Assembly (NCBI RefSeq): GCF_030813635.1
Contig: NZ_JAUSUM010000004.1
Location: 204,851 to 268,850 of the forward strand
Direction of reading: 5' to 3'
Source: Salibacterium salarium
Lineage (GTDB): Bacteria > Bacillota > Bacilli > Bacillales > Marinococcaceae
DNA: 64,000 nt
Shown: piece after piece, positions 50,343 through 60,838 of the stretch
Layout: each line of letters begins with the position of its first letter
How positions within the stretch are numbered: position 1 is the first letter of the stretch
The notes under the pieces: generated by a model
Database searches by the model: none
Seen by the model: only the letters and a program-made list of their open reading frames with translations
What the model was told of the DNA's origin: nothing
Position numbers and translations under genes: made by a program

Positions 50343-52262
50343 GTGATAAAACAATTAGACATGGAGCAAGATATTTATTTATATCACCAAGGGAATCTAC
50401 GTTACAGTTATCAGCTTTTGGGGTCACATAAAGATACACAACACGGCATTCCTGGTATTCGTTTTGCAGTTTGGGCGCCTAATGCAAAACAAGTCAGTGT
50501 TGTCGGCATGTTTAATAATTGGGACGGTAGACAACACCCTATGAAAAAGTGGAACGAAGAAGGAATTTGGTATGCGTTCATTCCTGGACTGGAAACGGGA
50601 ATGATGTATAAGTATGAAATCTTAACCGCACATGGACATTTAAGTTTAAAATCAGACCCTTATGCCTTTTCTAGTGAACAGAGACCTCATACAGCTTCTA
50701 TTATATATCCTCTTGATCACTATACGTGGAATGATCAAGAATGGTTGATGCAGCGAAAACAACGAAATATCTACGAATCTCCTATGTCTATTTATGAACT
50801 ACATTTAGGATCATGGAAAAATATAGAGTCGGAAGTTTTTTATACATATCGTGAATATGCAGACAAAGTGATTCCTTATGTCAAAGAGTTAGGATACACC
50901 CATATAGAATTGCTTCCTTTAACAGAACATCCTTATGACCGCTCCTGGGGCTATCAAGCCACTGGATATTATTCGGTAACATCTCGTTATGGCACCCCTG
51001 ATGATTTTCGTTATTTTGTAGATCAATGCCATCAATCAGGCATTGGAGTGTTATTGGACTGGGTTCCGGGCCACTTTTGCAAAGACGAGCATGGATTGCG
51101 GAAATTCGACGGAGAAGCACTCTATGAATATGCTAATCCGAGAAAAGCAGAAAAATCACAATGGGGAACACTCACCTTTGACTTTGCTCGAAATGAGGTG
51201 CAAAGCTTTTTAATATCGAATGCGATTTACTGGTTGAAAGAGTACCATTTAGACGGACTAAGAGTCGATGCGGTAGCAAGCATGCTCCATCTGGATTTCG
51301 GCAAAGACGACGGGGAATGGGAATTGAATGAGTACGGTGGACGTGAGAATGTAGAAGCCGTTTCATTTATAAAAAAGATGAATGAGGCAATATTTGAAGA
51401 AGTTCCGAATACACTAATGATGGCAGAAGAATCCACCTCCTGGCCGTTAGTTAGTGCGCCAACCTATAGTGGCGGGCTTGGCTTCAATTACAAATGGAAC
51501 ATGGGTTGGATGAATGACATGCTTGAGTATATGGAAATGGATCCGATTTATCGTAAACACCACCATCATTTACTGACATTTTCCCTCATGTATGCCTTCT
51601 CAGAAAACTTTGTTTTACCGATCTCTCATGATGAAGTTGTCCATGGAAAAAAGTCATTATTAAACAAAATGCCCGGAGACTATTGGCAGAAGTTTGCGAA
51701 TCTTAGGGTGTTTCTCGCCTATATGTATGCACATCCCGGCAAAAAGTTATTATTTATGGGAGGTGAATTTGGCCAGTTTGATGAATGGAAGGACATGGAA
51801 GAACTAGATTGGAAATTACTAGATTACGACTCCCATGCATCCATATTTAACTATATTAAACAACTTCATCAACTTTATAGAGACATGCCAGCCCTATGGG
51901 AACTAGATCATAAGGAGGACGGTTTTTTCTGGATTGATCCACATAATAATGAGCAGAGTATTATAGCTTTTGCGCGCAACAGCCGATCATCGAACGATCA
52001 ATTAGTTGTCGTGTGTAATTTCACCCCAGAAGTGTACCATCATTTTAAAATAGGAGTGCCTGAACAAGGGTTTTATAAAGAGATATTCACGAGTGATGCG
52101 GAACACTTTGGTGGTTCAGGACAAACGAATGGTTTGTTGCTTGAAACAGATCCTGTCCCTTCGCATGGGCAGAATCAACAAATTACAATGACGATTCCTC
52201 CACTCGGTGTGAGCTTCTTAAAGAGAACATCAGTTACTAAGGAGGCAGAGCATGAAAAATAA
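50343..52262 (+). CDS. glgB: Glycogen branching enzyme
   Basis: 639 residues, GH13. An N-terminal CBM48 ([24 protein letters not shown]) precedes the barrel. Catalytic residues: Asp in [17 protein letters not shown], Glu in [15 protein letters not shown], and HD in [16 protein letters not shown]. It transfers alpha-1,4 chains to make alpha-1,6 branches. The start is GTG with GAGGAG upstream. Its stop overlaps the glgC start by 11 bases, so glgB heads the operon and is coupled to glgC. Confidence 0.96.
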   Translation: MIKQLDMEQDIYLYHQGNLRYSYQLLGSHKDTQHGIPGIRFAVWAPNAKQVSVVGMFNNWDGRQHPMKKWNEEGIWYAFIPGLETGMMYKYEILTAHGHLSLKSDPYAFSSEQRPHTASIIYPLDHYTWNDQEWLMQRKQRNIYESPMSIYELHLGSWKNIESEVFYTYREYADKVIPYVKELGYTHIELLPLTEHPYDRSWGYQATGYYSVTSRYGTPDDFRYFVDQCHQSGIGVLLDWVPGHFCKDEHGLRKFDGEALYEYANPRKAEKSQWGTLTFDFARNEVQSFLISNAIYWLKEYHLDGLRVDAVASMLHLDFGKDDGEWELNEYGGRENVEAVSFIKKMNEAIFEEVPNTLMMAEESTSWPLVSAPTYSGGLGFNYKWNMGWMNDMLEYMEMDPIYRKHHHHLLTFSLMYAFSENFVLPISHDEVVHGKKSLLNKMPGDYWQKFANLRVFLAYMYAHPGKKLLFMGGEFGQFDEWKDMEELDWKLLDYDSHASIFNYIKQLHQLYRDMPALWELDHKEDGFFWIDPHNNEQSIIAFARNSRSSNDQLVVVCNFTPEVYHHFKIGVPEQGFYKEIFTSDAEHFGGSGQTNGLLLETDPVPSHGQNQQITMTIPPLGVSFLKRTSVTKEAEHEK

Positions 52263-53412
52263 GGAATGTGTGGCAATGCTTTTAGCAGGTGGGCAAGGAA
52301 CAAGGTTAAAATCCTTAACGAGACAAATTGCTAAGCCGGCTGTTTATTTTGGCGGAAAATACCGAATCATTGATTTTCCATTAAGTAATTGCACGAACTC
52401 GGGTATTGATACCGTCGGGGTATTAACACAATTTGAACCGCTTGTTTTAAATGATTATATTGGAATCGGATCTTCTTGGGATTTAGATAGAGAGTATGGT
52501 GGTGTATCAGTTCTTCCTCCATATGTGCAGTATGAAGGCGGAGGTTGGTATTCTGGAACAGCTAATGCGATTTACCAAAATATAAAATTTTTAAATCAAT
52601 TCGAGCCTGAACATGTGCTCATTCTTTCAGGAGATCATATTTATAAAATGGATTACGGTGCTATATTTGATTATCATAAAGGATCTGGAGCGGATGCGAC
52701 CATATCTGTCATTGAAGTGCCATGGCAAGAGGCTGACCGTTTTGGCATTATGAATACGGATGGAAACGGACGTATTACGGAATTCGACGAAAAACCAAAG
52801 GAGCCCAAAAGTAATTTAGCTTCTATGGGAGTGTACGTTTTCAAATGGGACGTTCTAAAAAAATATTTAATAGAAGATGCCCGGAATGAAAATTCGTCCC
52901 ATGATTTTGGAAAAGACATTATTCCAGCTCTTCTTTATGATTATAAAAAGCTAATGGCTTATACGTTTGAAGGATATTGGAAAGATGTCGGAACGATAGA
53001 GAGTCTATGGGAAGCTAACATGGATTTATTAGAAAAAGATCCGGCATTAAACTTAAACGATTATTCATGGCAAATATTATCTAAAAATCCGAATCAACCC
53101 CCTCAATATATAGCCCCTGGAGCGACCGTCCAAAATGCACAGATTAACGAAGGCTGCCGCATATACGGTACGGTCAACCGGTCGGTTATTTTTTATGGAG
53201 TACATGTGAAACAAGGATGTTACATCAAGGATTCTGTCATCATGCCTAATGTGCAGATGGGTAAGAATGTCGCCATTCACCGCGCTATCGTGACAGAGGG
53301 AAGTGTTATTGAAGATGGTGCTGTAATTGGTGACCCTTCGCCAAGTGCTGAAATCACACTTGTTACCCATGAAAGTTGCGCTCTTGCAGCTAATTATGCA
53401 GCCAATAGCTAA
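52252..53412 (+). CDS. glgC: Glucose-1-phosphate adenylyltransferase, catalytic subunit
   Basis: 386 residues with the pyrophosphorylase motif [16 protein letters not shown], substrate segments [28 protein letters not shown] and [18 protein letters not shown], and a C-terminal left-handed beta-helix. It makes ADP-glucose, the committed step of glycogen synthesis. In Bacilli it acts with GlgD, encoded next. A ribosome site (AAGGAGGC) lies inside the end of glgB. Confidence 0.96.
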   Translation: MKNKECVAMLLAGGQGTRLKSLTRQIAKPAVYFGGKYRIIDFPLSNCTNSGIDTVGVLTQFEPLVLNDYIGIGSSWDLDREYGGVSVLPPYVQYEGGGWYSGTANAIYQNIKFLNQFEPEHVLILSGDHIYKMDYGAIFDYHKGSGADATISVIEVPWQEADRFGIMNTDGNGRITEFDEKPKEPKSNLASMGVYVFKWDVLKKYLIEDARNENSSHDFGKDIIPALLYDYKKLMAYTFEGYWKDVGTIESLWEANMDLLEKDPALNLNDYSWQILSKNPNQPPQYIAPGATVQNAQINEGCRIYGTVNRSVIFYGVHVKQGCYIKDSVIMPNVQMGKNVAIHRAIVTEGSVIEDGAVIGDPSPSAEITLVTHESCALAANYAANS

Positions 53413-53425
53413 GAGGAGGAGAGGC

Positions 53426-54532
53426 ATGGATCGAATAGCTGGAATTATTAATTTGGATCATGAACATGATGTTTTAGAGGAACTAACATACTTTCGGTGC
53501 GGGGCTGCGGTCCCGTTCGCCGGACGATACCGGATGATTGATTTTATCTTATCAAACATGACGAATTCACGAATTGTATCGGTTGCTTTATTCACACGCC
53601 GGAAATATCGATCGCTTATGGATCATCTCGAACAAGGGAAAGCGTGGGATTTGGATCGGACCCGCGGAGGATTGTTTATTTTGCCGCCTGATTGGAATGA
53701 TCCAACGGATATATCCCGAGGAGACTTGCAGCATTTCCACAATAACCTTGACTTTGTTCATCGTGCCCTTGCTGATTATATCTTAGTAACGGGCTCTCAA
53801 AATATTTGTAACATTGATTTTCAGGAGGTGCTCGCAGAACATAAAGAAGCAAAAGCAGATGTAACGGTTGTGTATAAAAAAGTGGATAAACTATATCCAG
53901 AACATCAATTGTCACATAAATTGACAATTGATGATCAACAAAGAGTGTCCGCCATTCATAATGAACGTAGTGAAAAAAACGTTTATATGGACATATTTCT
54001 TGTAAAAAAAGAACTCATTTGTGACATGATTGAAGATTGCATCGCCCATGGAAACGCACATTTTTTCTTAGACGCGATTAAGGCTAAGCATTCATCCCTT
54101 CACATTCATGCTTATGAATATAAAGGGATGCACGCGCTTGTGAATTCGATTGAAAGTTATTATCGAAACAGTGCGAAATTATTGGATGCTGATGTACATG
54201 ACCAGTTATTCAAGCAGGACGCCCCTATTTTAACAAAAGTGAAAAATGAGGCCCCCTCCAAGTACCTTCCGGATTCTCATGTTTCCAACACATTAGTAGC
54301 TAATGGCTGCATCATCGATGGGCATGTCGAAAACAGTATTTTGTTCCGCGGAGTAAGAATAGGAGAGGGAGCTGTCATCAAGGATTCTATTATTATGCAA
54401 AGATGTGATATTGCAAGGAACACACATCTAGAGAACGTGATTTTAGATAAGGATTGCAGGATCTCGGAAGGACAGACATTAGTAGGAGCAACTCAAAAAC
54501 CATATGTAGTTCCAAAGCGAAAAATAATCTAA
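53426..54532 (+). CDS. glgD: Glucose-1-phosphate adenylyltransferase regulatory subunit
   Basis: 368 residues, homologous to GlgC but degenerate: the N-terminus GIINLDHEHDVLEELTYFRC lacks the GGxGTRL nucleotide loop. This fits GlgD as a non-catalytic partner that raises GlgC activity. The ATG at 53426 follows GAGGAGGAG; the frame is open upstream into glgC but has no ribosome site there. The C-terminal beta-helix repeats (GCIIDGHVENSILFRGVRIG) are intact. Confidence 0.93.
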   Translation: MDRIAGIINLDHEHDVLEELTYFRCGAAVPFAGRYRMIDFILSNMTNSRIVSVALFTRRKYRSLMDHLEQGKAWDLDRTRGGLFILPPDWNDPTDISRGDLQHFHNNLDFVHRALADYILVTGSQNICNIDFQEVLAEHKEAKADVTVVYKKVDKLYPEHQLSHKLTIDDQQRVSAIHNERSEKNVYMDIFLVKKELICDMIEDCIAHGNAHFFLDAIKAKHSSLHIHAYEYKGMHALVNSIESYYRNSAKLLDADVHDQLFKQDAPILTKVKNEAPSKYLPDSHVSNTLVANGCIIDGHVENSILFRGVRIGEGAVIKDSIIMQRCDIARNTHLENVILDKDCRISEGQTLVGATQKPYVVPKRKII

Positions 54533-54542
54533 CAGCTAAAAG

Positions 54543-54577
54543 AAGGGACTGTCTGACATGATTCTGACAGTCCTTTT
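54543..54577 (+). terminator. Terminator-like hairpin inside the glycogen operon
   Basis: GGACTGTC pairs with GACAGTCC over a 12-base loop, then TTTT. Sitting between glgD and glgA, it may act as a partial terminator that lowers glgA-glgP expression, or as a processing site. Confidence 0.6.
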
Positions 54578-54609
54578 ACAAATTCGTATACTTATAGGGA
54601 GTGATAGAT

Positions 54610-56040
54610 ATGAATGTGTTAATGATTGGAGCAGAATGTACTCCTTTTTTTAAAACAGGAGGGCTCGCTGATGTATTAGGTTCACTGCCCAGCGAACTAC
54701 GTAGTCAAGGAGCAGATGTGCGGATTGTGCTGCCTAAGTATGCGAATATGGATGGGTCCTGGAAATCACAATTGACGCAAATAAAGGAGCTTAACGTTCA
54801 ATTGGGATGGCGTAACCAATATGCAGGAATTGAATATATAGAGTATGAGGGTATTCCTGTTTATTTCATTGACAATGAATACTATTTTAAACGCTCGAAT
54901 CTTTATGGATATGAGGATGAAGCGGAACGATTTGTGTTTTTTAATCGGGCTGTTATGGAGATGATAAAAGAATTGGATTGGAAGCCGGAGATCCTTCATT
55001 GTCATGATTGGCAGTCAGGTTTAATTCCTGTCTTCTTACATACCCATTACAAAAATGTAGAGAAGTTCCAAGGTATAAAAACCGTCTTTACCATTCATAA
55101 TTTAATGTATCAAGGAACGTTTCCTCAGTCGGTTTTACATGACTTGATGGATTTAGATGAGGGTATGATGACAGAAGAAGGTTTGGAATTCTTTGGTGGT
55201 ATTAATTTCATGAAGGGTGCGCTGAATTATGCGGATTTTATCACAACGGTGAGTGAAACGTATGCTAATGAAATTCAAACTCCGTATTATGGAGAAAACT
55301 TAGACGGAGTATTAAGAAAACATTCCGAGAGATTTACAGGTATAGTGAACGGAATAAATGATAAAGATTATAATCCCATGAAGGACGACACACTTACTTT
55401 TCCATATCGGAGTTCTTTAAAAAAGAAACAACAAAATAAAATGTGGCTTCAGGAGCAATTAGGATTACCGGTTCAAAAAGGCATTCCCATGATTGGCATT
55501 GTTTCGAGACTGGTAGAACAAAAAGGGTTTGATCTTATTGGACGTGTCATTGATGAATTGCTGTATCACGAAGATGTACAAATCGTACTCCTTGGTACAG
55601 GAGAATATCAATATGAACAGATGCTGCAATGGGTCCAGGAGAGACATCCGAAAAAGATGTCAGCCAATATAACCTTCTCTGAACCGCTTTCACGCCAAGT
55701 CTATGCAGCAAGTGACTTCTTTTTAATGCCATCACGTTTTGAACCGTGTGGTATAGGACAATTGATTGCGCTTAGATATCTTGCGGTGCCGATTGTCCGG
55801 GAAACCGGAGGATTAAAGGACACGGTTATTCCTTTTTCTGAGAAAACGGGTGAAGGTAATGGTTTTACTTTTGCTAATTACAATGCTCACGACATGTTGT
55901 TTACGATTAGAAGGGCTCTTCATATCTATCATGATGCAAATCACTGGAAGAAACTAATGAAAAATACTGTGAAAAGTCAGTTCTCATGGAGACACTCCGC
56001 TAATCAGTATATGGATTACTATCAATCCATGGTGGAATAG
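54610..56040 (+). CDS. glgA: Glycogen synthase (ADP-glucose)
   Basis: 476 residues, GT5. The N-terminal ADP-glucose loop KTGGLADVLGSLP, the mid region HCHDWQSGLIPVFL and the C-terminal SRFEPCGIGQLIALRY are characteristic. It elongates alpha-1,4-glucan from ADP-glucose. The ATG at 54610 has AGGGAGTG upstream. It is 26 bases before glgP. Confidence 0.96.
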   Translation: MNVLMIGAECTPFFKTGGLADVLGSLPSELRSQGADVRIVLPKYANMDGSWKSQLTQIKELNVQLGWRNQYAGIEYIEYEGIPVYFIDNEYYFKRSNLYGYEDEAERFVFFNRAVMEMIKELDWKPEILHCHDWQSGLIPVFLHTHYKNVEKFQGIKTVFTIHNLMYQGTFPQSVLHDLMDLDEGMMTEEGLEFFGGINFMKGALNYADFITTVSETYANEIQTPYYGENLDGVLRKHSERFTGIVNGINDKDYNPMKDDTLTFPYRSSLKKKQQNKMWLQEQLGLPVQKGIPMIGIVSRLVEQKGFDLIGRVIDELLYHEDVQIVLLGTGEYQYEQMLQWVQERHPKKMSANITFSEPLSRQVYAASDFFLMPSRFEPCGIGQLIALRYLAVPIVRETGGLKDTVIPFSEKTGEGNGFTFANYNAHDMLFTIRRALHIYHDANHWKKLMKNTVKSQFSWRHSANQYMDYYQSMVE

Positions 56041-56065
56041 CGGAGGGTAATGGGAGGAAATTATC

Positions 56066-58504
56066 ATGTACGTTTTCAGCGGCAAAGAAGAATTTAAGCA
56101 GGCATTTTCCGAAAGATTAGAAACCAAACTTGGCAAAAACATGGAGACAGCTACAGAGGATGATGCTTACAGGGCGTTGGGGTCGCTGTTAAAAGATAAA
56201 ATAAATAAAAATTGGATGCACACCAATCAAAAATATAAGGAAAATAAACAAAAACAAGTCTACTATTTTTCTATGGAATTTTTAATAGGACGATTGATCG
56301 GCAATAATCTTCTTAATTTACAAGTACTTCAAACGGTAAAGGAAGGTTTACAAGACCTTGGATTATCGTTGTCGATGCTAGAAGAAAGAGAGAATGATGC
56401 TGGACTTGGCAACGGTGGTTTAGGCCGTTTAGCTGCATGTTTTCTTGATTCTTTAGCTACATTAGGTTTGGCAGGGCATGGTTATGGACTCCGTTATAAA
56501 TATGGAATGTTTCATCAACAATTATTAGACGGTCAGCAAATGGAATTACCTGACGATTGGCTTGCCCAAGGGTATGTATGGGAAGTACGCCGACCAGAAG
56601 AAACAATTGAGATCCGTTTTGGCGGACATGTGTACCCTGTTGAAGACTCATTAGGTGCTCTTTCTTTTGATCATAGTGACTATGAACAGCTAAAAGCAGT
56701 GCCTTATGATGTTCCTGTCGTAGGGTATAATAATGAAACGGTGAATACGTTAAGATTGTGGTCCGCTGAGCCGTCGGTTGATGATACTCTTGTTAAAGCT
56801 TCCTTGGAGGATGATTATGGGAATTTTCTCGATCATCGCCGGTCGTTAACATCTATCACAGAATGTCTATACCCAGATGATTCTAACGAGGAAGGCAAAG
56901 AGCTTCGTTTGAAACAAGAATATTTCCTTGTCTCGTCTGGTGTTCAGTCTGTAGTTCGTTCTTTTGAAGATCTAGAGTTACCTATGTCTACATTTTCAAA
57001 CCAAGTAGCTCTTCATATTAATGATACCCATCCTGCGTTAGTTATCCCTGAATTGATGAGGGTTCTCATGGATGAAAAGGGGATTGGCTGGGATGAAGCT
57101 TGGGATTTAACTCAGCGCTCGGTTTCTTATACGAATCATACAACCTTAAGTGAAGCTTTGGAATCCTGGCCGATAGATTTAGTACGTCGGTTATTGCCGC
57201 GGATTTTTATGATTATTGTTGAAATCAATGAGCGATTTTGTCAATCTTTATGGAAAATATACCCCGGCGATTTTGATCGAATTGCAGCGCTTGCTATTGT
57301 AGCAGATGGCCAGGTGAAGATGGCGCATTTGGCGATTGTAGGAAGTCATAGCGTAAATGGAGTGGCTCAACTGCATACAGAGATATTAAAAAGACGGGAA
57401 ATGAAAAATTTTTATAGGACGTTTCCTAATCGATTTAACAATAAAACGAATGGAATCACGCACAGACGCTGGCTAATGTATTCCAATCAAAGATTATCGA
57501 AAACGATAACAGAAGCAATCGGGGAAGAATGGATAGAAAAACCTGACTGTTTACAGAAACTGCTTCTCCAACAAGATGATGCTGCCTTATTGGATCAGTT
57601 GTATGACATCAAACAGCAAAACAAGGAAGAGCTGGCGGCATGGGTGAAGAAGACCGATGGAATTACGATTGATTCGTCTTCTATATTTGATGTTCATATA
57701 AAACGCCTTCATGGATATAAGCGGCAGTTATTGAATGCTATGCATATTATGTATTTATATAATCAAATCAAGTTAAATCGATCGTATACGATCAAGCCGA
57801 GAACTTTTTTCTTTGCAGCAAAAGCAGCTCCCAGTTATCACTTTGCAAAAAAAGTGATTAAGTTAATTGATAGGATTGCAACGGTTGTTAATAATGACTC
57901 AGATGTGAATGATCAACTTAAGGTTGTATTTTTGCCTAATTATTCGGTTTCCACGGCGGAACGTATTATTCCTGCAACAAATGTAAGTGAGCAAATTTCT
58001 TTAGCCAGTAAAGAGGCATCCGGCACAGGTAATATGAAACTAATGATGAACGGAGCGGTGACCCTTGGCACGATGGATGGTGCTAATGTTGAAATCCATG
58101 AGTTAGTAGGTAATGCTAACATTTATACGTTTGGATTAAGTGCCGAGGAAGTTCATCGGTTCGACTATAACGGTTCCTATTCATCGAGAGATATCTATGA
58201 GTCGGATCACCGCATCCGTCTCCTTCTGGATCAACTCATTCTGTTTAGTCCCTTCTCCAAAGGTGACAATGTATTCGAAGAAATTTATCATGCCTTATTG
58301 ACCCATAATGATGAATTCTTTGTGTTAAAAGATTTTGCTAGTTACGTGGCAGCGCAACAAAAAATAAATCGGGATTATCCATTTAAAAGGAAGTGGAGTA
58401 AAAAAAGTTTAATAAACATTGCTCATTCCGGAACGTTTTCGAGTGATCGTACGATACAGCAGTATGCGGATGACATTTGGAAAATTAAACCTGCTACAAT
58501 ATGA
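56066..58504 (+). CDS. glgP: Glycogen phosphorylase
   Basis: 812 residues, GT35. The PLP-lysine motif EASGTGNMKLMMNGAVTLG is complete, and NDTHPALVIPELMR and FNNKTNGITHRRW are standard. It releases glucose 1-phosphate from glycogen ends. GGGAGG precedes the ATG. Its stop overlaps the first ATG of the following amylase gene (ATGA), linking breakdown of linear and branched parts in one operon. Confidence 0.96.
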   Translation: MYVFSGKEEFKQAFSERLETKLGKNMETATEDDAYRALGSLLKDKINKNWMHTNQKYKENKQKQVYYFSMEFLIGRLIGNNLLNLQVLQTVKEGLQDLGLSLSMLEERENDAGLGNGGLGRLAACFLDSLATLGLAGHGYGLRYKYGMFHQQLLDGQQMELPDDWLAQGYVWEVRRPEETIEIRFGGHVYPVEDSLGALSFDHSDYEQLKAVPYDVPVVGYNNETVNTLRLWSAEPSVDDTLVKASLEDDYGNFLDHRRSLTSITECLYPDDSNEEGKELRLKQEYFLVSSGVQSVVRSFEDLELPMSTFSNQVALHINDTHPALVIPELMRVLMDEKGIGWDEAWDLTQRSVSYTNHTTLSEALESWPIDLVRRLLPRIFMIIVEINERFCQSLWKIYPGDFDRIAALAIVADGQVKMAHLAIVGSHSVNGVAQLHTEILKRREMKNFYRTFPNRFNNKTNGITHRRWLMYSNQRLSKTITEAIGEEWIEKPDCLQKLLLQQDDAALLDQLYDIKQQNKEELAAWVKKTDGITIDSSSIFDVHIKRLHGYKRQLLNAMHIMYLYNQIKLNRSYTIKPRTFFFAAKAAPSYHFAKKVIKLIDRIATVVNNDSDVNDQLKVVFLPNYSVSTAERIIPATNVSEQISLASKEASGTGNMKLMMNGAVTLGTMDGANVEIHELVGNANIYTFGLSAEEVHRFDYNGSYSSRDIYESDHRIRLLLDQLILFSPFSKGDNVFEEIYHALLTHNDEFFVLKDFASYVAAQQKINRDYPFKRKWSKKSLINIAHSGTFSSDRTIQQYADDIWKIKPATI

Positions 58505-60450
58505 AGGGATCGCAGTTAGGGGGACGAAACGTGAGGCAGCGAGATTTGTATCACAATAGTTTTCAATTACAATACAGGGAGCCTTTTGGGGCTGTTCCGA
58601 AAGGTTCAAACGTTTCGTTGAAACTTGATATTCACCAATGGTATAAGGTGTCACAAGTGAACCTGCATTATATTTACGATAAAAAAGATGACCATCACAT
58701 CCAAGCCATGGAATTGAATAAGAAAGTACGCCCCTATCATAGATATGAATCGAGAATTACCACTCCGGAGGAACCCCAGTTACTCTGGTATTTCTTTGAG
58801 GTGGTGACAGATAACCATTCTCTTTATTATGGACGGGAAGAAGTGTTTGAAAGTGGTGCTGGTCATATTTATGATCATATCCCGCCATCTTGGCAAATTA
58901 CCGTTTATGATCCGGTTTATCAAACTCCAAATTGGTGGAAACATGCTACGATGTATCAAATATTCCCTGACCGTTTTTACCGCTCGGGAACGGTTGATGT
59001 CACTCATGCACCTAAAACAAGCTTATTGCACACCCATTGGGATGATGAACCACTTTATATTTTTAATGAGAAAAAAGAAGTGACACGTTGGGATTTTTTT
59101 GGGGGCGACCTACAAGGTGTGATTGCAAAGTTAGATTATCTACAATCATTAGGAGTGACGGTTCTTTATTTGAATCCGATTTTTGAGGCGGAAAGCAATC
59201 ACCGTTATGATACAGGTGACTATCATACAATTGATCCGTTCCTTGGAGATAAGAATGATTTTATAGAACTTATCGACAAGGCAGCAGATTGTAATATCGA
59301 AATTATGCTTGATGGCGTCTTTAGCCATACAGGTAGTAATAGTAAATATTTTAATCGCGAAGGACAGTATTCAACACTTGGAGCTTATCAGTCAAAAGAT
59401 TCCCCTTATTATGAATGGTACACGTTTCATAATCACCCTTATGACTATGAAACATGGTGGGGAGTAGGAACGCTGCCCACACTGAATAAAGAAAACCAAG
59501 ATTATCAAGACTTTCTTATCTATGACAAAGAAAGTGTGATTAAAACCTGGCAACAACGAGGGATGAAGAATTGGCGTCTTGATGTTGCGGATGAGCTTCC
59601 CGATGATCTTATTAAAAAAATCTATAAACAAATGAAAAACGACGATGAGTCGAGTGTGCTTCTTGGTGAAGTATGGGAAGATGCAACGAATAAGACAGCG
59701 TATGGTAAGCGCAGGGATTATTTTTTGGGTGGGGTATTGGATTCTGTAATGAACTATCCACTTCGCCGTATTATGCTCGACTTTATGAAGGGAGAAATAG
59801 ACGCCGGTGTTGTTCACCGAAAATTAATGACCTTACGTGAACATTACCCTAAGCACTATTTTTATTCGTTGATGAATATGTTATCGAACCATGATGTGGA
59901 ACGCATAAAAACGGTTTTAGAAAAAAATGTCCTTGCTCATCCAATGGAAGAAAGAAAAGAAATCGTTAAAGCACAAGTGAAAGCCTTAAGTCTATGGTTA
60001 TACTCCTTCCCGGGGATTCCGTCGTTGTATTACGGAGATGAGGCGGGGTTAACAGGAGGGAAAGATCCAGACAATCGTAAGCCATACCCGTGGGGTAAAG
60101 AAGACCGCGAATTAATATCGTGGTATAAAAAGCTAGGTAGCTGGAGAAATAAATTTACTGCTCTACGGACTGGGCACTGGAAATCCCACTTTTTAAATCA
60201 ACATGTGTATAGTTTTGAAAGATGGACAGAAAATGGGGAGGATACCTTTGGCAAAAAAGCTGATAATGAACACATGATTTATTTTATCAATCGGGACCAT
60301 AGAGAGAGTGAAGAAGTCACCCTATCTGTTAAAAAGGAAGGGAATTGGCAGGATATACAGAATCTTTTGCGCATATTTCCTTCAAAAAACGGGAAATTAA
60401 GGCTTACGCTTGAGCCAAACGAAAGTATGCTGTTGCAATATCTTGATTGA
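58501..60450 (+). CDS. GH13 alpha-amylase/neopullulanase-like enzyme of the glycogen operon
   Basis: 649 residues. An N-terminal CBM34-like domain (about 10-125) precedes a GH13 barrel with YQIFPDRFYRSG, the Ca/substrate region LDGVFSHTGSNS, nucleophile Asp in NWRLDVADELP, acid Glu in LLGEVWEDA and the third Asp in LSNHDVERI. The architecture matches neopullulanase/cyclomaltodextrinase (GH13_20-like) enzymes. There is no signal peptide, so it acts inside the cell on glycogen or maltodextrins, for example trimming phosphorylase-limit dextrins. ATG 58501 is coupled to the glgP stop but has no ribosome site; GTG 58531 has AGGGGGAC seven bases before it and is an equally likely start. Confidence 0.88.
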   Translation: MKGSQLGGRNVRQRDLYHNSFQLQYREPFGAVPKGSNVSLKLDIHQWYKVSQVNLHYIYDKKDDHHIQAMELNKKVRPYHRYESRITTPEEPQLLWYFFEVVTDNHSLYYGREEVFESGAGHIYDHIPPSWQITVYDPVYQTPNWWKHATMYQIFPDRFYRSGTVDVTHAPKTSLLHTHWDDEPLYIFNEKKEVTRWDFFGGDLQGVIAKLDYLQSLGVTVLYLNPIFEAESNHRYDTGDYHTIDPFLGDKNDFIELIDKAADCNIEIMLDGVFSHTGSNSKYFNREGQYSTLGAYQSKDSPYYEWYTFHNHPYDYETWWGVGTLPTLNKENQDYQDFLIYDKESVIKTWQQRGMKNWRLDVADELPDDLIKKIYKQMKNDDESSVLLGEVWEDATNKTAYGKRRDYFLGGVLDSVMNYPLRRIMLDFMKGEIDAGVVHRKLMTLREHYPKHYFYSLMNMLSNHDVERIKTVLEKNVLAHPMEERKEIVKAQVKALSLWLYSFPGIPSLYYGDEAGLTGGKDPDNRKPYPWGKEDRELISWYKKLGSWRNKFTALRTGHWKSHFLNQHVYSFERWTENGEDTFGKKADNEHMIYFINRDHRESEEVTLSVKKEGNWQDIQNLLRIFPSKNGKLRLTLEPNESMLLQYLD

Positions 60451-60473
60451 ATGTTTATTTAATGGGATAGGGC

Positions 60474-60540
60474 AGTATAAAATGTTGGCGTTTTTTCGGA
60501 GGAGGCTGAGGCTAGACCTGCAGAAAGCGTCCTGTCTGGA
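60474..60540. repeat. Fragment of dispersed intergenic repeat
   Basis: AGTATAAAATGTTG (60474-60487), a GCGTTTT-type stretch and AGACCTGCAG (60514-60523) match 12423-12478 in the same order, with small length differences. Confidence 0.6.
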
Positions 60541-60573
60541 GCGGATGCGGAAAGAAGCATATTCTAAAACAAA

Positions 60574-60611
60574 GGACGGAGCTTGGGAAGTTCGCCCAAG
60601 CTCCGTTTTTC
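60574..60611 (+). terminator. Terminator of the glycogen operon
   Basis: ACGGAGCTTGGG pairs perfectly with CCCAAGCTCCGT, then TTTTTC. Confidence 0.92.
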
Positions 60612-60652
60612 TTGGTAGTGATTGGCTATCGTTCTTTATTAAAATGAGGGAG

Positions 60653-60838
60653 TCAGCATGGATTTATGATCCACATCCAACATTTACTGTTCCCATTCGA
60701 TAATTTACTAGCCGAGTTTGAGTGATTACTGTCCGAATGAGCAAGTTTACTAGCGAAATTCAAATTTACTGTCCAATCTTTCACAAGCGAACCAAATCTA
60801 ATAAGCTCATCATCGGAATAAATCGACATGTTCATCAT
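60653..60838 (-). CDS. 61-aa ORF coupled to ywbE and built partly of 21-bp repeats
   Basis: The ATG (60838) overlaps the TGA of ywbE in an ATGA arrangement, with AAAGG at the ywbE end as ribosome site. The first 22 residues (ending MSIYSDDELIRFGSLVKDW, counted from the second Met) look ordinary. The rest is Ser/Asn/His-rich with a seven-residue rhythm (NFASKLAHSDSNHSNSASK) because it is encoded by a 21-bp repeat array. It may be a real short protein, or the array may simply be open by chance because 21 is a multiple of three. No family is recognised. Confidence 0.35.
   Translation of the reverse strand: MMNMSIYSDDELIRFGSLVKDWTVNLNFASKLAHSDSNHSNSASKLSNGNSKCWMWIINPC
60683..60790. repeat. Five-unit degenerate array with 21-bp period
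   Basis: TTTACT (once ATTACT) recurs at 60683, 60704, 60725, 60746 and 60765: spacing 21, 21, 21, 19. Units alternate between TTTACTGTCC-like and TTTACTAGCG-like versions, with a variable tail between them. It has the same general form as the 20-bp array at 34767-34845 but a different core. Confidence 0.75.
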
